From DASPKW01 sp038244055 (GTDB lineage Bacteria > Planctomycetota > Phycisphaerae > Tepidisphaerales > Tepidisphaeraceae), in NCBI GenBank assembly GCA_038244055.1, contig JBBRTW010000063.1, positions 1 through 22,205 of the forward strand: DNA of 22,205 nt, in the 5' to 3' direction. This document shows, one piece after another, positions 21,270-22,205 of this stretch. The notes under the pieces are model-generated. The model had not been told where the DNA came from. It was given only the letters and a program-made list of their open reading frames with translations, and did not search any database. The position numbers and the translations under genes are program-made. Position 1 is the first letter of the stretch. Every line of letters begins with the position of its first letter.

Positions 21270-22205
21270 ATGGAACTGTCGTTCCCCAGCGCCTCGGAAT
21301 GGGCCGCACTCCACCAGTCGCTCCCCGCAGCGCTGGCCGAGCCCTGTTACCATCCCGCCTGGAGCGAGGCCGCGCGGCAATGGGAACGCGCCTTGCCCGG
21401 CCCGGCCTGCGCCATCGCCCGCCCCTCCGCCGGCCAGACCTTTCTCTATCCTTTTCTCCGCCATGCCCTGCCCTTTCCCCTCTCATCCGCTCATGCAGTT
21501 CCCGATTCTCCCGAGGCAACGGAGGTGCATCTGGCGACTCGCCCTACGGCCGCACATGCCGCCACTCACCCTGTCGCCCCCCAACCGACCAATCGCCCCG
21601 CCCATTTCACGCCTCACGACATCCAATCCCCCTACGGCTACGGCGGCCCACTCTTCGTCGGCGACTGGTCGGCCGATGAGAAGATCGATGCCCTCCAATC
21701 GCTCGCGCGTTTCCTCCGCGAGCAGGGAGCGGTCGCCGAATTCATCCGCTGCCATACCGAGTGGTGCGATACCGATACCCTCGCGGCCGCCGGCTACAAG
21801 GTCTTCCAGGTGCGCACCAACGTCGAATGCGATCTCAGTAAATCCGACTTTACGGCCGACTGGGCCCCCTCCGCCCGCCGCAATCTCCGCAAGGCGCAGT
21901 CGGCCGGCCTCTACTGGCGGCAGGCGCGCAACCCGGCCGACATCGATCACTTCCACCGTCTCTATCTCTCCACGGCCGACCGCTTGTCGATGGCCCCCCA
22001 CTACCGCTTCGACCGCGCCTACATCGATGCGCTACTCACCATCCCCGGCCTCCATCTCCTCCTGGTCGAAGCCCCCGCCCCCCCCCCCACGACCCACCCG
22101 GCCGAAAAGCGCAATGGCCCCACCCAACCCCACCACCCCCCCGACCCCCCCCAAGCCCCCAATGCCCGCGCGGGCCCGGGGGTGCTTCTAGGGGGGGCGT
22201 TGGCC
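21270..22205 (+). CDS. FemAB/GNAT-like acyltransferase, 3' end outside the window
   Basis: From ATG 21270 the frame stays open for 312 codons to the window edge, so the gene is partial. It begins MELSFPSASEWAALHQSL. Family-like parts are IQSPYGYGGPLFVGDW (118-133), RFLREQGAVAEFIRCH (147-162), RTNVECDLS (182-190), the basic SARRNLRKAQSAG (201-213) and DIDHFHRLYLSTADRL (224-239). This order fits FemAB-type or CelD-like GNAT proteins that transfer amino-acyl or acyl groups in envelope or exopolysaccharide synthesis. Residues 70-115 and 267-305 are Pro/Ala/His-rich inserts. The second coincides with long C runs at 22071-22150, where base-call errors could shift the frame. The substrate is unknown. 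Confidence 0.65.
   Translation, partial: MELSFPSASEWAALHQSLPAALAEPCYHPAWSEAARQWERALPGPACAIARPSAGQTFLYPFLRHALPFPLSSAHAVPDSPEATEVHLATRPTAAHAATHPVAPQPTNRPAHFTPHDIQSPYGYGGPLFVGDWSADEKIDALQSLARFLREQGAVAEFIRCHTEWCDTDTLAAAGYKVFQVRTNVECDLSKSDFTADWAPSARRNLRKAQSAGLYWRQARNPADIDHFHRLYLSTADRLSMAPHYRFDRAYIDALLTIPGLHLLLVEAPAPPPTTHPAEKRNGPTQPHHPPDPPQAPNARAGPGVLLGGALA

Noticed and set aside
21235..22191. A 318-codon Pro/Ser/Arg-rich plus-strand frame
   Set aside because: It is out of phase with the frame from 21270 that contains FemAB/GNAT-like motifs; its composition is typical of an out-of-phase reading of GC-rich DNA.

Overview
The window looks like chromosome from a high-GC member of the Planctomycetota. 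Evidence for this is an ECF sigma factor of the planctomycete/verrucomicrobial type coupled to a FecR-type anti-sigma, secreted sulfatases, a secreted ThuA-domain protein, and a DUF2924 module. The exact lineage cannot be fixed from sequence alone; a carbohydrate-degrading soil or aquatic lineage is my inference. No rRNA, tRNA, CRISPR array or intact transposase was seen.

Region 1 (1-1715) holds a very GC-rich secreted ThuA-domain gene, a terminator-like hairpin, and a small gene plus a DUF2924 gene cut off after about 97 codons. It resembles the eroded end of a recombinase-type mobile module. Region 2 (1716-12077) is a tightly packed plus-strand unit. It comprises an ECF sigma factor, a FecR anti-sigma with an unusual extra C-terminal domain, a multidomain GH9 enzyme, a malectin-like/Asp-box propeller protein, a second GH9 enzyme and a GH43-type propeller enzyme. 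Gaps are 12-35 bp or an ATGA overlap. It reads as a self-regulated polysaccharide-degradation locus with no SusC/SusD or TonB receptor. Region 3 (12236-15309) is two overlapping secreted sulfatases, probably serving the same sulfated glycan.

Region 4 (15470-17351, minus strand) has an unrecognised putative lipoprotein and a MarR-type regulator, separated by a palindrome and a ten-unit heptanucleotide tandem repeat. Region 5 (17403-19047) is a threonine synthase-family gene preceded by a promoter, a well-formed SAM-I (S-box) riboswitch, a mutually exclusive antiterminator/terminator pair, and an inverted array of a related heptamer. Region 6 (19074-22205) has a possible 41-residue ORF, a TrhA/hemolysin III-type membrane protein (minus), a secreted nucleoside hydrolase-like protein (minus), and a FemAB/GNAT-like gene that runs off the right end through C-rich low-complexity sequence.

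The two most interesting signals are the glycan locus, whose anti-sigma carries a beta-rich domain that may sense the substrate directly, and the SAM-I riboswitch placed in front of a threonine synthase homologue.
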